From positions 1-34,473 of the forward strand of contig CALHPU010000129.1 of the NCBI GenBank assembly GCA_938036435.1: 34,473 nucleotides of DNA, read 5' to 3'. Within the stretch, counting starts at the first letter, position 1. Every line of letters begins with the position of its first letter. A program made the translations under genes and the position numbers. Positions 33,376-34,473 of the stretch are shown here, piece after piece. The notes under the pieces are model-generated. The model did not search any database, was not told where the DNA came from, and saw only the letters and a list, made by a program, of their open reading frames with translations. Source of the stretch: an uncultured Pirellulaceae bacterium. Lineage in GTDB: Bacteria; Planctomycetota; Planctomycetia; Pirellulales; Pirellulaceae.

Positions 33376-34299
33376 ATGATCGACCAAAGAGAGAATCGAC
33401 GCCAATTTTTGAAGTTGACTGCAGGTTCCGCTGCTTTTGCCGCAATGGCCTCTGGGATGCAGCAGCGTCTTTTTGCCCACGATGATGCCACAGGAGGGAC
33501 AAAAATGGACGGCGTAAAGCACTCGGTCTGCAAATGGTGCTACCCCAAGCACTCGATCGAAGACCTCTGCGTCGCCGGAAAGGAGTTTGGCTTGGCCTCC
33601 ATCGAATTGCTAAATCCCGATCAAATCGTTAAGGCTCAAAAACTTGGTTTGACGTGCGGGCTAGTAAATTTCCCAACGATAAAAACAGACGCGGGAGTTA
33701 AGGTTGGCGGAATTCAAAAGGCGTGGAATCGCCTCGAACACCACGATGCTCTTGTCGCCGCCTACAGCAAAAGGATTGACGAGACCAAAGCTTTAGGACT
33801 CGATAACATCATTTGTTTTTCGGGTAACCGAGATGGCATGAGCGACGAAGAGGGCATGAAGAATTGTGCCACCGGATTGAAACGGATTTTGCCGATCGCG
33901 GAGAAGAGCGGTGTGACCATCACGATGGAGTTACTCAACAGCGCTATTAACCACAAGGACTATATGTGCGACAAGACCGCTTGGGGAGTTGCGCTTTGCG
34001 ACATGATTGGCTCTGATCGCGTCAAGTTGCTGTATGACATTTTTCACATGCAGATCATGGAAGGCAACGTGATCAAACGCATTCGTGACAACCACCAATA
34101 CTTCAGCCATTATCATACCGGAGGCGTGCCGGGGCGAAATGAGATCGACGATACGCAGGAGCTTAATTACCCGGCCATCGTTCGGGCAATCGAGGAAACA
34201 GGGTACACCGCCTTCCTCGGGCAGGAATTCATTCCCAAACGCGCAGACAAATTGGCGTCGTTGAAACAGGGCGTCGAGATTTGCACGGTCAAATCTTGA
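33376..34299 (+). CDS. Tat-exported hydroxypyruvate isomerase-like protein
   Basis: A 307-residue protein. The N-terminus is a twin-arginine signal (NRRQFLKLTAGSAAFAAMASG), so it is exported folded. The rest is a xylose isomerase-like TIM barrel of the hydroxypyruvate isomerase (Hyi) type, with metal ligands in ITMELLNSAINH (Glu), LLYDIFHMQIMEG (Asp and His) and FLGQEFIPK (Glu), and the family segment YFSHYHTGGVPGRNEID. ATG 33376 has AAGGA eight to nine bases upstream and is preferred to an upstream ATG at 33316, which would mask the Tat motif. Hydroxypyruvate isomerase interconverts hydroxypyruvate and tartronate semialdehyde; the exported planctomycete relatives may act on other sugars. Confidence 0.9.
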   Translation: MIDQRENRRQFLKLTAGSAAFAAMASGMQQRLFAHDDATGGTKMDGVKHSVCKWCYPKHSIEDLCVAGKEFGLASIELLNPDQIVKAQKLGLTCGLVNFPTIKTDAGVKVGGIQKAWNRLEHHDALVAAYSKRIDETKALGLDNIICFSGNRDGMSDEEGMKNCATGLKRILPIAEKSGVTITMELLNSAINHKDYMCDKTAWGVALCDMIGSDRVKLLYDIFHMQIMEGNVIKRIRDNHQYFSHYHTGGVPGRNEIDDTQELNYPAIVRAIEETGYTAFLGQEFIPKRADKLASLKQGVEICTVKS

Positions 34300-34330
34300 T
34301 GTGTAACGGCGAAAGCACTCTCAAGGGTAA

Positions 34331-34346
34331 CGGACCTAGCGGTCCG
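34331..34346. terminator. Hairpin downstream of the Hyi-like gene
   Basis: CGGACC and GGTCCG make a perfect 6-bp stem with a TAGC loop, 32 bases after the last stop codon. It may be a terminator, although no T-run follows. The rest of the window to 34473 shows no gene. Confidence 0.3.
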
Positions 34347-34473
34347 GTATGGGGCATCACTGCTGCCGATCTGGCAAGAGATTGAAGAAGTGGCTCTCTA
34401 GCAGTCCCATGCCTTACAAATTTTAGTTGCCCGAAACCGAGACTCGCCGATTTAGAAGTTGCATGTTTGAAGG

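Overview
The window looks like a chromosomal segment of a planctomycete, most likely a Pirellulaceae (Rhodopirellula-like) bacterium. The evidence is a DUF1559 protein with a type IV pilin-like N-terminus, a PSCyt1/DUF1549/DUF1553 protein paired with a Tat-exported DUF1501 protein, a DUF1080 domain, a dockerin-type C-terminus and several exported TIM-barrel sugar isomerase-like proteins. Most genes are single or in short runs, with gene-poor gaps holding palindromic repeats. No tRNA, CRISPR array, integrase or transposase was recognised.

Layout. At the left edge (1-420, minus strand) a promoter, a boxB-like hairpin and a near-consensus boxA suggest the leader of an rRNA operon whose genes lie outside the window. 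Then come a DUF1559 protein with a tiny lipoprotein behind it (870-2208), proA (proline synthesis), an exported TlpA-like thioredoxin, a giant secreted G8/beta-helix/cadherin-like/dockerin protein, a small lipoprotein, and a pair formed by a pseudokinase and a degenerate J-domain protein (10125-12128). Next are a DinB-like and a RidA-like protein, a GH5 subfamily 8 mannanase-like enzyme with three N-terminal repeats, a peroxiredoxin-like gene with an in-frame TGA, and a GH29 alpha-L-fucosidase fused to DUF1080. The right half holds the PSCyt1/DUF1501 pair, a CHK-like phosphotransferase, a secreted peptidylarginine/agmatine deiminase-family protein, a three-gene minus-strand cluster (membrane protein with arrestin-like tail, soluble arrestin-like protein, P-loop ATPase), a secreted HExxH protein, a sugar isomerase with a coupled membrane protein, an NTF2-like lipoprotein and a Tat-exported hydroxypyruvate isomerase-like protein.

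How the genes fit together. Several products point to breakdown of complex polysaccharides from algae or other biomass: mannanase, fucosidase, the DUF1080 domain, the G8/beta-helix protein and the sugar isomerase-like proteins. They are scattered single genes, not a single utilisation locus.

Most notable observation. At 16025-16600 (minus strand) the conventional reading frame breaks at a TGA that falls exactly where the first cysteine of the redox motif should be, giving U-P-P-C. A perfect hairpin with a G in its loop begins at a suitable distance 3' of that TGA. This is best read as a selenocysteine-containing peroxiredoxin-like (AhpC-TSA_2/SelU-type) protein that standard gene calling truncates. 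Other items of interest are the arrestin-like/ATPase cluster, the pseudokinase whose start codon sits in a UUCG-capped hairpin, a carbohydrate-binding-like module nested inside a cadherin-like domain, and a 133-bp MITE-like element.
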